64,000 nt of DNA from Caballeronia sp. SBC1 (GTDB taxonomy: Bacteria > Pseudomonadota > Gammaproteobacteria > Burkholderiales > Burkholderiaceae): NCBI RefSeq assembly GCF_011493005.1, contig NZ_CP049156.1:1302001-1366000 (forward strand), written 5' to 3'. The notes below the pieces were generated by a model that saw only the letters and a program-made list of their open reading frames with translations, was not told where the DNA came from and searched no databases. How positions within the stretch are numbered: position 1 is the stretch's first letter; the number at the start of each line of letters is the position of its first letter. Of this stretch, positions 27,890 through 36,756 are shown in pieces. Position numbers and translations under genes: made by a program.

Positions 27890-30589
27890 ATGTCAGCTGT
27901 ACCCGACGAAGTGATGAAATATGTCGCCAACGCCAAGGACGACGAAGATCCCCAGGAAACGGGCGAGTGGCTGGAAGCCCTTGACGGCGTGATTTCGGCA
28001 GTAGGCCCGGATCGCGCTCATTACCTGATCGAAAAGCAGATCGAATTCGCGCGCGTGCACGGCGAACACCTGCCGTTCTCCGCTAACACGCCGTACATCA
28101 ACACCATTCCGGTCGCCGCTCAGGCGAAGATTCCCGGCGACCAGGACATCGAACACAAGATCCGCTCGTACACACGCTGGAACGCCATTGCCATGGTGCT
28201 GCGCGCGGGCAAGGACACGAACGTGGGCGGGCACATTGCTTCGTTCGCGTCGGCGGCCACGCTGTATGACGTGGGTTTCAACCATTTCTGGCACGCACCG
28301 TCCCCCGAACATGGCGGTGATCTCGTGTTCGTGCAGGGCCATTCGTCGCCGGGTGTGTACTCGCGCGCATTCTTGCTGGGCCGGCTGAAGGAGAGCCAGC
28401 TCGATAACTTCCGCCAGGAAGTGGGCGGCGAAGGCATTTCGTCATATCCGCATCCGTGGCTGATGCCGGACTTCTGGCAGTTCCCGACCGTGTCCATGGG
28501 CCTCGGCCCGATCATGGCGATCTATCAGGCGCGTTTCATGAAGTACATGGACGCGCGCGGCATTATCAAGGCGGGCAGCCGCAAGGTCTGGGCATTCCTC
28601 GGCGACGGTGAAACGGACGAACCGGAATCGCTCGGCGCGATTGGCATGGCCGGCCGTGAACGGCTCGACAACCTGGTCTTCGTGATCAACTGCAACCTGC
28701 AGCGTCTCGACGGCCCGGTGCGCGGCAACGGCAAGATCATCCAGGAACTCGAAAGTGAATTCCGCGGCGCCGGCTGGAACGTGATCAAGGTGGTGTGGGG
28801 CAGCCGCTGGGACTCGCTCTTCGCCCGCGATAGAACCGGTGCGCTGATGCGCCGGATGATGGACGTGGTTGACGGCGAATACCAGACCTACAAGTCGGAG
28901 TCGGGCGCCTACGTGCGCGAGCATTTCTTCAACACGCCGGAACTCAGGGCGATGGTGGCGGAATGGTCCGACGAGGACATCTGGAATCTGAATCGCGGCG
29001 GCCATGATCCGCACAAGATCTACGCGGCGTACACCGAAGCATCGAAGACGAAGGGTCAGCCGACCGTCATCCTCGCCAAGACCATCAAGGGTTATGGCAT
29101 GGGCGAAGCCGGTCAGGCAATGAACATCACCCATCAGCAGAAAAAACTGCACACGGATCAGCTGAAGAAATTCCGCGATCAGTTCAAGCTGCCGATCCCT
29201 GACGACCAGATCGCGGACGTGCCGTACCTGACGTTCGAAGAAGGTTCGAAGGAACTCGAGTACATGCGTGCTCGTCGGCAGGACCTCGGTGGTTATCTGC
29301 CGGCGCGCCGTCAGAAAGCCGAGTCGCTGCCGGTGCCGGATTTGTCGGCGTTCGAGCCGGTGTTGAAGGGCACGGGTCCGGGCCGCGAGATTTCCACGAC
29401 CATGGCGTTCGTGCGGATTCTCAACATCCTGCTGAAGGACAAGGCGCTCGGCAAACGCATCGTGCCGATCGTGCCGGATGAATCGCGTACCTTCGGTATG
29501 GAAGGTTTGTTCCGCCAGATCGGTATCTGGAATCAGGACGGCCAGAAGTATGTGCCGGAAGATTCCGACCAGCTGATGTTCTATCGTGAATCGGAAACCG
29601 GCCAGATCCTGCAGGAAGGGATCAACGAAGCCGGCGGGATGTGTGACTGGATCGCGGCTGCGACGTCGTATTCGACGCACAACGAGATCATGATCCCGTT
29701 CTACATCTTCTATTCCATGTTCGGCTTCCAGCGTATTGGCGACCTGGCATGGGCAGCGGGCGACATGCGTTCGCGCGGCTTCTTGCTGGGCGGTACGGCT
29801 GGACGGACGACGCTGAACGGCGAAGGCCTGCAGCACGAAGACGGCCATTCGCTGATGTGGGCGGCGTCGGTGCCGAACTGCGTGAGCTACGACCCGACCT
29901 TCGGTTACGAACTCGCGGTGATCATGCAGGACGGCTTGCGTCGCATGGTGGCGGATCAGGAAGACGTGTATTACTACGTCACGGTGATGAACGAGAACTA
30001 CGAACACCCGGCGATTCCGCAGGGCGATTCGGTCGCAGCCGACATCATCAAGGGCATGTACTCGTTCCGCAAATCGGATGCCGACGCAAAAGCGCCGCGC
30101 GTTCAGCTGATGGGCGCGGGCACGATCTTCAACGAAGTGATCGCCGCGGCTGACCTGCTGAAGAACGACTGGAACGTCGCCGCCGATCTCTGGAGCGTCC
30201 CGAGCTTTACGGAGCTGGCACGTGAGGGCGCGCAAGTCGAGCGCTGGAACCTGCTGCACCCGACTGAAGAGCGCAAGGTCTCGCACGTGACGAAGCTGCT
30301 GAAGGACGCTAAAGGTCCGGTGGTGGCATCGACGGATTATGTGCGTGCACTCGTCGACCAGATTCGCGGTTATGTGCCGAACAAGTTTGTCGTGCTCGGT
30401 ACGGACGGTTACGGCCGTTCGGACACGCGCGAAAAACTGCGTCATTTCTTCGAAGTCGACCGCTACTGGGTCACCGTCGCGGCGCTCAATGCCCTGGCCG
30501 ATGAAGGCACGATCGACCGCAAGGTTGTTGCCGACGCGATCAAGAAGTACGCGCTCGACCCCGCTAAACCCAACCCGATGACGGTTTAA
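27890..30589 (+). CDS. aceE: Pyruvate dehydrogenase E1 component (homodimeric)
   Basis: An 899-residue thiamine-diphosphate enzyme that decarboxylates pyruvate and acetylates the lipoyl groups of E2. Signatures include GGHIASFASAATLYDVGFNH, the ThDP motif GDGETDEPESLGAIGMAGRE through NLVFVINCN, the EGLQHEDGHS loop and the C-terminal TDGYGRSDTREKLRHFF. The length is that of the homodimeric E. coli type (887). The start at 27890 has CAGGAG nine bases upstream. The 28 in-frame residues upstream are unrelated. It is followed by aceF after 87 bp containing a small hairpin. Confidence 0.98.
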   Translation: MSAVPDEVMKYVANAKDDEDPQETGEWLEALDGVISAVGPDRAHYLIEKQIEFARVHGEHLPFSANTPYINTIPVAAQAKIPGDQDIEHKIRSYTRWNAIAMVLRAGKDTNVGGHIASFASAATLYDVGFNHFWHAPSPEHGGDLVFVQGHSSPGVYSRAFLLGRLKESQLDNFRQEVGGEGISSYPHPWLMPDFWQFPTVSMGLGPIMAIYQARFMKYMDARGIIKAGSRKVWAFLGDGETDEPESLGAIGMAGRERLDNLVFVINCNLQRLDGPVRGNGKIIQELESEFRGAGWNVIKVVWGSRWDSLFARDRTGALMRRMMDVVDGEYQTYKSESGAYVREHFFNTPELRAMVAEWSDEDIWNLNRGGHDPHKIYAAYTEASKTKGQPTVILAKTIKGYGMGEAGQAMNITHQQKKLHTDQLKKFRDQFKLPIPDDQIADVPYLTFEEGSKELEYMRARRQDLGGYLPARRQKAESLPVPDLSAFEPVLKGTGPGREISTTMAFVRILNILLKDKALGKRIVPIVPDESRTFGMEGLFRQIGIWNQDGQKYVPEDSDQLMFYRESETGQILQEGINEAGGMCDWIAAATSYSTHNEIMIPFYIFYSMFGFQRIGDLAWAAGDMRSRGFLLGGTAGRTTLNGEGLQHEDGHSLMWAASVPNCVSYDPTFGYELAVIMQDGLRRMVADQEDVYYYVTVMNENYEHPAIPQGDSVAADIIKGMYSFRKSDADAKAPRVQLMGAGTIFNEVIAAADLLKNDWNVAADLWSVPSFTELAREGAQVERWNLLHPTEERKVSHVTKLLKDAKGPVVASTDYVRALVDQIRGYVPNKFVVLGTDGYGRSDTREKLRHFFEVDRYWVTVAALNALADEGTIDRKVVADAIKKYALDPAKPNPMTV

Positions 30590-30620
30590 CGCATCGGCCC
30601 CCGAGTGTTGTTGCGCGAAG

Positions 30621-30648
30621 TCGCCTTGCCTAAAAGCAGGGCGATTTT
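30621..30648 (+). terminator. Hairpin with T run between aceE and aceF (possible attenuator)
   Basis: TCGCCTTGC pairs fully (one G-U) with GCAGGGCGA across a CTAAAA loop and is followed by TTTT. It probably reduces rather than abolishes read-through, since aceF has no clear promoter of its own. Confidence 0.55.
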
Positions 30649-30676
30649 CGCGTCGCGACCCAGGAGACAATAAACA

Positions 30677-32335
30677 ATGAGTCAAGCGATCGAAGTCAAG
30701 GTGCCGGATATCGGCGATTACACGGACATTCCGGTGATCGAAGTGCTGGTGAAAGTTGGGGATACCGTCGAGAAGGAGCAATCGCTCGTCACGCTCGAAT
30801 CCGATAAAGCGACCATGGACGTGCCAAGTTCGGCCGCCGGCGTCGTGAAGGAAGTGAAGGTCAAGGTTGGCGACAACGTGTCGGAAGGTGCGTTGATCGT
30901 CGTGCTGGAAGCGGCTGATTCGGGTGCCGCTGCGAGTGCGGCTACGACCGCCAAGGCCGCTGAAAAACCCGCTGAAGCGCCTGCTCAGGAGAAGGCTCCT
31001 GCGCCCGCTGCATCTTCGGGCGGTGGATCGGTTGAAGTGAAGGTGCCGGATATCGGTGACTTCAAGGACATTCCGGTCATCGAAGTGAATGTGAAGGTCG
31101 GCGACAAGGTCGAGAAGGAGCAATCGCTCGTCACGCTCGAGTCCGATAAAGCCACCATGGACGTACCGTCGCCCGCAGCGGGCACGGTCAAGGAACTCAA
31201 GGTCAAGGTCGGCGACAACGTCTCAGAAGGCACGTTGATCCTCGTGCTGGAAGGCGGTGAAGGATCGACACCCGCCGCTGCACCCAAGCAGGAAGCACCG
31301 AAGACAGAAGCGCCTTCGGATGCACCGGCCAAATCGGCGCCTGCTCAGAAAGAAGCGCCGTCCGCACTTGCGCTCGCACCGGCTATTCCCGCTGGCGAAG
31401 GCGGCACGCGGACCTCAAGCCATGCATCGCCGTCCGTGCGCAAATTTGCGCGCGAACTGGGCGTTGATGTCGCGGCTGTCAAGGGCACGGGCCCCAAGAA
31501 CCGTATCACGCAAGCTGACGTGACCGCGTTCGTGAAGGGCGTGATGAGCGGTCAGGGTAAAGCGCCGGCGGCAGCCGCCGCAGCGCCGGCCGGTGGCGGC
31601 GAGTTGAATCTGCTGCCGTGGCCGAAGGTCGACTTCACGAAGTTCGGTCCGGTCGATCCGAAGCCGCTGTCGCGCATCAAGAAGATTTCGGGTGCGAACC
31701 TGCATCGCAACTGGGTCATGATTCCGCACGTCACGAACAACGACGAAGCCGATATCACGGACCTCGAAGCACTTCGCGTGACGCTGAACAAGGAAAACGA
31801 AAAGGCCGGCGTAAAGTTCACCATGCTCGCGTTCGTGATCAAGGCGGTGGTTGCCGCGTTGAAGAAATTCCCGACGTTCAATGCGAGCCTCGACGGCGAT
31901 AACCTCGTCTTCAAGCAGTATTACAACGTCGGTTTTGCCGCCGATACCCCGAACGGTTTGATGGTTCCGGTGATTCGCGACGCGGACAAGAAGGGCCTCG
32001 TCGATGTCGCCCGCGAAATGGCCGATCTGTCGAAGGCAGCACGTGAAGGCAAGCTGAAGCCGGATCAGATGCAAGGCGGATGTTTCTCGATTTCGTCGCT
32101 GGGTGGTATTGGCGGGACGCATTTCACGCCGATCATCAATGCGCCTGAAGTGGCAATTCTGGGGTTGTCGCGGGGCGCGATGAAGCCGGTGTGGGACGGC
32201 AAGGCGTTCGTACCTCGCCTGATTCTGCCTTTGTCGCTGTCTTACGATCATCGGGTTATCGATGGCGCCGAGGCCGCGCGGTTCAATGCCTATCTTTCTG
32301 CTGTGCTGGCGGATTTCCGTCGCGTGAGTCTTTGA
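30677..32335 (+). CDS. aceF: Dihydrolipoamide acetyltransferase E2 of pyruvate dehydrogenase
   Basis: A 552-residue core subunit. It has two lipoyl domains (about 4-78 and 119-194), each with the lipoylated lysine in LESDKATMDVPS, separated by Ala/Pro-rich linkers. The peripheral-subunit-binding domain is SPSVRKFARELGVDVAAVKG. The catalytic acetyltransferase domain ends in LSLSYDHRVIDGAEAARF, with the active-site HxxxDG. The start has CAGGAGacaataaacaATG. The two lipoyl domains are nearly identical in DNA to each other and to the second lipoyl domain of lpdA downstream. Confidence 0.98.
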   Translation: MSQAIEVKVPDIGDYTDIPVIEVLVKVGDTVEKEQSLVTLESDKATMDVPSSAAGVVKEVKVKVGDNVSEGALIVVLEAADSGAAASAATTAKAAEKPAEAPAQEKAPAPAASSGGGSVEVKVPDIGDFKDIPVIEVNVKVGDKVEKEQSLVTLESDKATMDVPSPAAGTVKELKVKVGDNVSEGTLILVLEGGEGSTPAAAPKQEAPKTEAPSDAPAKSAPAQKEAPSALALAPAIPAGEGGTRTSSHASPSVRKFARELGVDVAAVKGTGPKNRITQADVTAFVKGVMSGQGKAPAAAAAAPAGGGELNLLPWPKVDFTKFGPVDPKPLSRIKKISGANLHRNWVMIPHVTNNDEADITDLEALRVTLNKENEKAGVKFTMLAFVIKAVVAALKKFPTFNASLDGDNLVFKQYYNVGFAADTPNGLMVPVIRDADKKGLVDVAREMADLSKAAREGKLKPDQMQGGCFSISSLGGIGGTHFTPIINAPEVAILGLSRGAMKPVWDGKAFVPRLILPLSLSYDHRVIDGAEAARFNAYLSAVLADFRRVSL

Positions 32336-32417
32336 TTCTTTAGTGCTTGGCGGCCCGCGCTTCTTGTGGTCCGCCAGCCTTGTCATTGAACCTGCATTGC
32401 ACTGCATTTTGCTGGTC

Positions 32418-32468
32418 GCCCCTGTGCGGGGCGGCACTTACTTTCTTTGAATTGCCAAAGAAAGTAAG
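32418..32468. repeat. Palindromic intergenic repeat between aceF and lpdA
   Basis: GCCCC-TGTGC-GGGGC (32418-32432) is followed by perfect 13-bp arms CTTACTTTCTTTG (32437-32449) and CAAAGAAAGTAAG (32456-32468). I recognise this combination as a frequent dispersed intergenic repeat in Paraburkholderia-type genomes (from memory). It could also act as an RNA hairpin inside the operon. Confidence 0.65.
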
Positions 32469-32557
32469 CAAAGAAAGACAAGTCTGCCGACGGCAGAACC
32501 AATCGCTACGCTTAAGCGTTTTCGTCGGTTTTGCCCGCTTCCTTCTTAGGGGACAAC

Positions 32558-34666
32558 ATGAGTCTCACCGAACTTAAAGTACCCGATATCGGCGATTTCA
32601 AAGACGTCGATGTCGTCGAAGTGACTATCAAAGCCGGCGACGCCATCGAAAAAGAACAAGGCGTCCTCACCCTCGAATCCGATAAAGCCTCCATCGAAGT
32701 CCCCAGCGACCTCGTCGGCACGGTCAAGGAAGTCAAGGTCAAAGCCGGCGATAAAGTCTCGCAAGGCACCGTTATCGCGTTGGTGGAAACGGCCGACGCG
32801 GGGAGCGGAAAGCCTGCCGCACCGGCAGCGCCCGCTGCGGCAAAAGCCGAGGCGCCCGCGCCGAAAGAAGCGGCTGCTTCCAAGCCTGCTGAACAAAAAA
32901 CCGCAGGCGGCGGATCGCAAGAAGTGAAGGTGCCGGATATCGGCGATTTCACCGACATTCCGGTTATCGAAATTCACGTGAAGGCTGGCGACACCGTCGA
33001 GAAAGAACAATCGCTCGTCACGCTCGAATCCGATAAAGCGACCATGGACGTTCCGTCGCCCGCAGCGGGCACCGTCAAGGAAGTCAAGGTCAAGATTGGC
33101 GATAACGTCTCTGAAGGCTCGGTGATTCTCACGCTCGAAGGTCAGGGCGGCGGTGTCAGCCAAGTCGAGGAAAAGCCGAAGACCGCCGCGCCGCAACCCG
33201 CTGAAAAAGCGACCGCAGCACCCGCACCGAAAGCCGCGTCGTTCTCCGGTTCCGCCGATATCGAATGCGACATGCTCGTGCTCGGCGCTGGCCCCGGCGG
33301 TTATTCGGCCGCGTTCCGCGCTGCCGATCTTGGCATGAATACGGTTATCGTCGAACGGTATGAAACGCTTGGTGGCGTGTGTCTGAACGTCGGCTGCATT
33401 CCGTCGAAAGCCTTGCTTCACGCTGCCGCGATCACCGACGCCGCGAAGGAACTCGCGCACCACGGGATTTCCTTCGGTGAACCGACGATCGATCTCGACA
33501 AACTCCGCGACTTCAAGTCGGGCGTCGTCAAGAAACTGACCGGTGGGCTGGCCGGTATGGCGAAGGCGCGCAAGGTCCAGGTGGTCACGGGCGTCGGCAA
33601 GTTCGTCGGCCCGAATCACATGGAGATCGAAGGCGAGGGCGGCAAGAAGGTTGTCCAGTTCAAGAACTCGATCATCGCAGCGGGTTCGCAAGCGGTGAAG
33701 CTGCCGTTCATGCCGGAAGATCCGCGCGTTGTGGATTCAACCGGCGCGCTCGAATTGCGTCAGATCCCGAAGCGCATGCTCGTGATCGGCGGCGGGATTA
33801 TCGGCCTGGAAATGGCGACGGTGTATGCGTCGCTGGGCGCGCAAATCGATGTGGTCGAAATGCTCGATATCCTGATGGCTGGTGCGGATCGTGACCTCGT
33901 GAAGGTGTGGGAGAAGTTCAACGCCAAGCGTTTCGCGAACGTCATGCTCAAGACGAAGACGACCAAGGCGGAAGCGAAGGACGACGGCATATACGTGAGC
34001 TTCGAAGGCGAAAAAGCGCCGGCTGAAGCACAACGCTATGACCTCGTGCTCGTGGCCGTCGGCCGCAGCCCGAATGGTGGCAAGATCGGCGCGGACAAGG
34101 CTGGCGTGGCGGTGACCGACCGCGGTTTCATCAACGTCGACAAACAGTTGCGCACGAACGTCGAGCATATTTTTGCTATCGGCGATCTGGTTGGCCAGCC
34201 GATGCTCGCGCACAAGGCCGTGCACGAAGGCCACGTTGCAGCGGAAGCGGCGCACGGTGAAAAGTCGTACTTCGACGCGTTGCAGATTCCGTCCGTCGCT
34301 TACACCGATCCCGAAGTGGCGTGGGCCGGCAAGACCGAAGACCAGTGCAAGGCCGAAGGCATCAAGTACGGCAAGGCCACGTTCCCGTGGGCTGCGTCGG
34401 GCCGGGCGATTGCGAACGGCCGCGACGAAGGTTTCACGAAGCTCATCTTCGACGAAGAAACGCACCGGATCATTGGCGGCGGGATCGTGGGGTTGAATGC
34501 AGGCGACCTGATCAGCGAAGTGTGTCTCGCGATCGAGATGGGCGCGGACGCGGAGGACATCGGCAAGACGATCCATCCGCACCCGACGCTCGGCGAATCG
34601 ATCGGCATGGCCGCTGAGTTGTATGAAGGCGTGTGCACGGACCTGCCGCCGCAGCGCAAGAAGTAG
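32558..34666 (+). CDS. lpdA: Dihydrolipoamide dehydrogenase E3 with two N-terminal lipoyl domains
   Basis: A 702-residue flavoprotein that reoxidises dihydrolipoyl groups with NAD. Two lipoyl domains come first (about 4-78, lysine in LESDKASIEVPS, and about 122-197, lysine in LESDKATMDVPS). The FAD motif LVLGAGPGGYSAAFRAADLG, the redox-active disulfide GGVCLNVGCIPSKALLH, the NAD motif VIGGGIIGLEMATVYASLGA and the active-site His in HPHPTLGES follow. E3 proteins with one lipoyl domain are known in Neisseria and Ralstonia (near 590 residues), so two is unusual. The start is the ATG at 32558 behind AGGGGAcaac; the upstream in-frame codons belong to the intergenic region. Confidence 0.97.
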   Translation: MSLTELKVPDIGDFKDVDVVEVTIKAGDAIEKEQGVLTLESDKASIEVPSDLVGTVKEVKVKAGDKVSQGTVIALVETADAGSGKPAAPAAPAAAKAEAPAPKEAAASKPAEQKTAGGGSQEVKVPDIGDFTDIPVIEIHVKAGDTVEKEQSLVTLESDKATMDVPSPAAGTVKEVKVKIGDNVSEGSVILTLEGQGGGVSQVEEKPKTAAPQPAEKATAAPAPKAASFSGSADIECDMLVLGAGPGGYSAAFRAADLGMNTVIVERYETLGGVCLNVGCIPSKALLHAAAITDAAKELAHHGISFGEPTIDLDKLRDFKSGVVKKLTGGLAGMAKARKVQVVTGVGKFVGPNHMEIEGEGGKKVVQFKNSIIAAGSQAVKLPFMPEDPRVVDSTGALELRQIPKRMLVIGGGIIGLEMATVYASLGAQIDVVEMLDILMAGADRDLVKVWEKFNAKRFANVMLKTKTTKAEAKDDGIYVSFEGEKAPAEAQRYDLVLVAVGRSPNGGKIGADKAGVAVTDRGFINVDKQLRTNVEHIFAIGDLVGQPMLAHKAVHEGHVAAEAAHGEKSYFDALQIPSVAYTDPEVAWAGKTEDQCKAEGIKYGKATFPWAASGRAIANGRDEGFTKLIFDEETHRIIGGGIVGLNAGDLISEVCLAIEMGADAEDIGKTIHPHPTLGESIGMAAELYEGVCTDLPPQRKK

Positions 34667-34684
34667 GGCGCTGTTAGATGATTG

Positions 34685-34724
34685 AAAAAAGCGGCGTGTT
34701 CGTCACAGAGCGCGCCGCTTTTGT
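34685..34724 (+). terminator. Rho-independent terminator of lpdA / pdh operon
   Basis: AAAAGCGGCG (34687-34696) pairs with CGCCGCTTTT (34713-34722), giving a stem with a T-rich tail. Confidence 0.8.
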
Positions 34725-34802
34725 TTGGTCGGGTGTTTTGTTTGCGCTGGACGTGGCATTCCTGCGGGGTAATAGCGCACAAGCAGAACACAAACCGAGC
34801 AC

Positions 34803-34840
34803 AAAAAAAACCGTCCCGACTTTCGTTGGAACGGCTTTTT
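34803..34840 (-). terminator. Terminator of the phasin gene
   Basis: On the minus strand GCCGTTCC/GGGACGG, with one G-U pair, is followed by eight Ts. Confidence 0.75.
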
Positions 34841-34905
34841 GTACAGCCTGATCATCTCGCCGCTACACCGAAGCTTCCGGTGCCGCCGCGTGCGAATGAA
34901 TTCGC

Positions 34906-35478
34906 TTAGACAGTCTTCTTTGCGACGCGCGAAGCTTGAGCCGTAGCTTGCGATGCAGCCTTCGTGGCGGCCGTAGCGGCTGCGTTGAAGTTGCTTTCCG
35001 CGATCTCGACAGCTTGCTTGCTTGCCTTGTGGATCGTTTCGTACGTGGTGTTGGCGGCGGTGATGGCCGACTTCATCACGGCGACAGCCGTTTCCGAACC
35101 TGCCGGTGCGTTCTTCGCGACGTTGTCTACGAGCGTTTGCACCTTGCGGTTCTGGTCTTCGTACTGTTCTTCTGCAACACGGGCAAATTCCGCTTGCGTC
35201 GACGATGCGATTTCATACAGATGACGGCCATAGGACAGCGCCTTTTCCGCGACCGGCTGAGCCAGGCTGGCTTGCAGTGCGAGCAGTTCTTGCGCATCCT
35301 TCACCGACAACACGCGTTGCGCGTTTTCCTGGCTTTCGGCCAGCGTCGACTTAACAACTTGCAGGTTCAACTCAAGCAGCTTTTCCAGGCCTTCAAATGC
35401 CTTGTTCGTCAGGCCGAAGAGGGTGTCGAATTGAGCTTTGTTTGCAGCGGCGATTTGTTCCGGGGTCAAAAGGGTCAT
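34906..35478 (-). CDS. phaP: Phasin family protein (polyhydroxyalkanoate granule-associated)
   Basis: A 190-residue, mostly helical, Ala-rich protein. The N-terminus [20 protein letters not shown] and the following [20 protein letters not shown] match the phasin family that coats polyhydroxybutyrate granules. The C-terminal half has coiled-coil-like Ala/Lys repeats ([20 protein letters not shown]). It has no signal peptide. The start at 35478 has AGGAGcgtgacATG; the in-frame ATG at 35508 lies before that site. Upstream sits a near-consensus sigma-70 promoter flanked by two TGCG-N-CGCA palindromes, the kind of site bound by the PHA repressor PhaR, which suggests control by granule level. Confidence 0.92.
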   Translation of the reverse strand: MTLLTPEQIAAANKAQFDTLFGLTNKAFEGLEKLLELNLQVVKSTLAESQENAQRVLSVKDAQELLALQASLAQPVAEKALSYGRHLYEIASSTQAEFARVAEEQYEDQNRKVQTLVDNVAKNAPAGSETAVAVMKSAITAANTTYETIHKASKQAVEIAESNFNAAATAATKAASQATAQASRVAKKTV

Positions 35479-35576
35479 GTCACGCTCCTGAAAGAGTCGA
35501 CCCATCATCAGCGCGGGTCGTGGGGTTTTGGCGGTGACCGGAAATCCGGAAACCGTATGAGGCGATCAGCTATTGG

Positions 35577-35644
35577 TGCGTCGCAACATGGAGCCTATTC
35601 TAGGCATATTCTTAAAGATGTCAAGCATCTTTTTGTGCGACGCA
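35577..35644 (-). promoter_or_regulatory. Phasin promoter flanked by two PhaR-like palindromes
   Basis: On the minus strand TTGACA (35624-35619), a 16-bp spacer and TAGAAT (35602-35597) form a good sigma-70 promoter. TGCGTCGCA (35577-35585) lies around the expected start site and TGCGACGCA (35636-35644) just upstream of -35, 59 bp apart; both continue into the same AACAT. An AAAGATG/CATCTTT dyad (35614-35632) overlaps -35. Confidence 0.65.
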
Positions 35645-35796
35645 ACATCGTACGATTGCTTATTAAACAACGGCTTACGGACGTCCTTCTTTGTAGTGGA
35701 ACTACATTTCGAGATACGGTGCACCAACTTGGAACGGAAGTCGCATGCACCGTTCATTCATTGATCTCGATTCTGGAAAAGTGGAATTTCGTTTCG

Positions 35797-36756
35797 ATGA
35801 AAGCCTTTTATAGCGATCGGTTTGTATTGCCGCTGCCGGCCGGCCATCGGTTTCCCATGCAAAAATATTACCTTTTGCGGGAGCGGGTGCAGGCCGAACT
35901 GCCCAATGTCGTGCTGGACGAAGCGCCAATCGCGGCTGATTCCGAGTTGGCGCGCGTTCATGCGGTCGATTACATCGAGCGCGTCGCGACCGGAGCGCTG
36001 GATGCGCGCGAGCAGCGAGAGATTGGATTTCCGTGGTCGCCGGAAATGGTGGAGCGCTCCCGGCGCTCAGTTGGGGCGACTATCGCCGCTTGTCACGCCG
36101 CCCGCCAGGAGGGATTCGCGGTGAATCTGGCGGGCGGCACGCATCACTCATACAGCTCGCACGGCGGCGGGTTCTGTGTGTTCAACGACGCGGCCGTTGC
36201 TGCCCGGGCGCTACAAGCCGGGTCGCGGGCGGGCGGCCAGCGCATGCCGCACATAGCGATCGTCGATCTCGATGTGCATCAGGGCGACGGAACCGCCTCC
36301 ATCTTCCAGAACGATCCTAGCGTTTTCACGCTCTCGTTACATGGCACATCGAATTACCCTTTTAGCAAGGAGATCGGCGATCTCGATGTCGCGCTGCCCG
36401 ATGGCTGCGGGGACGACGCCTACGCTGAGGCGCTTTCCGGGGCTTTATCGACTATGTTCGAGCGCTTTGAACCCGTCATGCTGATCTATCTGGCAGGCGC
36501 CGATCCGCATGTCGACGACCGTCTGGGGCGCCTTGCGCTGAGCGTGGATGGCCTCGCCAAACGCGATTCCCTTGTATTCAGCGCCGCGGCCAGGCGAGAT
36601 CTACCCGTGGCAATAACCATGGCCGGTGGTTACGGACGCGACATTGACGTCACCGTCGATATCCATCTCCAGACCATTCAGCTTGCCGCCGTCGCGTTCG
36701 GGGCCCGGCGCGATTCCTGCTCACCCGATACACTGCGTTCGGCAAATTTCATTTGA
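35797..36756 (+). CDS. Histone deacetylase family protein (AcuC/HDAC-like)
   Basis: A 319-residue zinc amidohydrolase of the arginase/deacetylase fold. Diagnostic motifs are GGTHHSYSSHGGGFCVFNDA (tandem active-site histidines), IVDLDVHQGDGTASIF (zinc ligands Asp and His), YLAGADPHVDDRLGRLALS (third zinc Asp) and MAGGYGRDI (catalytic Tyr). Bacterial members deacetylate small molecules, acetylated lysines or polyamines, and the substrate here is not evident. The frame is open far upstream, but the family N-terminus (MKAFYSDRFVLPLPAGHRF) fixes the start at 35797. It is divergent from the phasin gene. Confidence 0.92.
   Translation: MKAFYSDRFVLPLPAGHRFPMQKYYLLRERVQAELPNVVLDEAPIAADSELARVHAVDYIERVATGALDAREQREIGFPWSPEMVERSRRSVGATIAACHAARQEGFAVNLAGGTHHSYSSHGGGFCVFNDAAVAARALQAGSRAGGQRMPHIAIVDLDVHQGDGTASIFQNDPSVFTLSLHGTSNYPFSKEIGDLDVALPDGCGDDAYAEALSGALSTMFERFEPVMLIYLAGADPHVDDRLGRLALSVDGLAKRDSLVFSAAARRDLPVAITMAGGYGRDIDVTVDIHLQTIQLAAVAFGARRDSCSPDTLRSANFI

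Noticed and set aside
28442..31123. 893-residue open frame antisense to aceE and aceF
   Set aside because: It is fully explained by the two strong plus-strand genes. The translation is His/Arg/Asp-rich and spans their intergenic hairpin.
34936..35796. N-terminal extension of the deacetylase-like frame
   Set aside because: It would run antisense through the phasin gene and its promoter. The family N-terminus begins at 35797.
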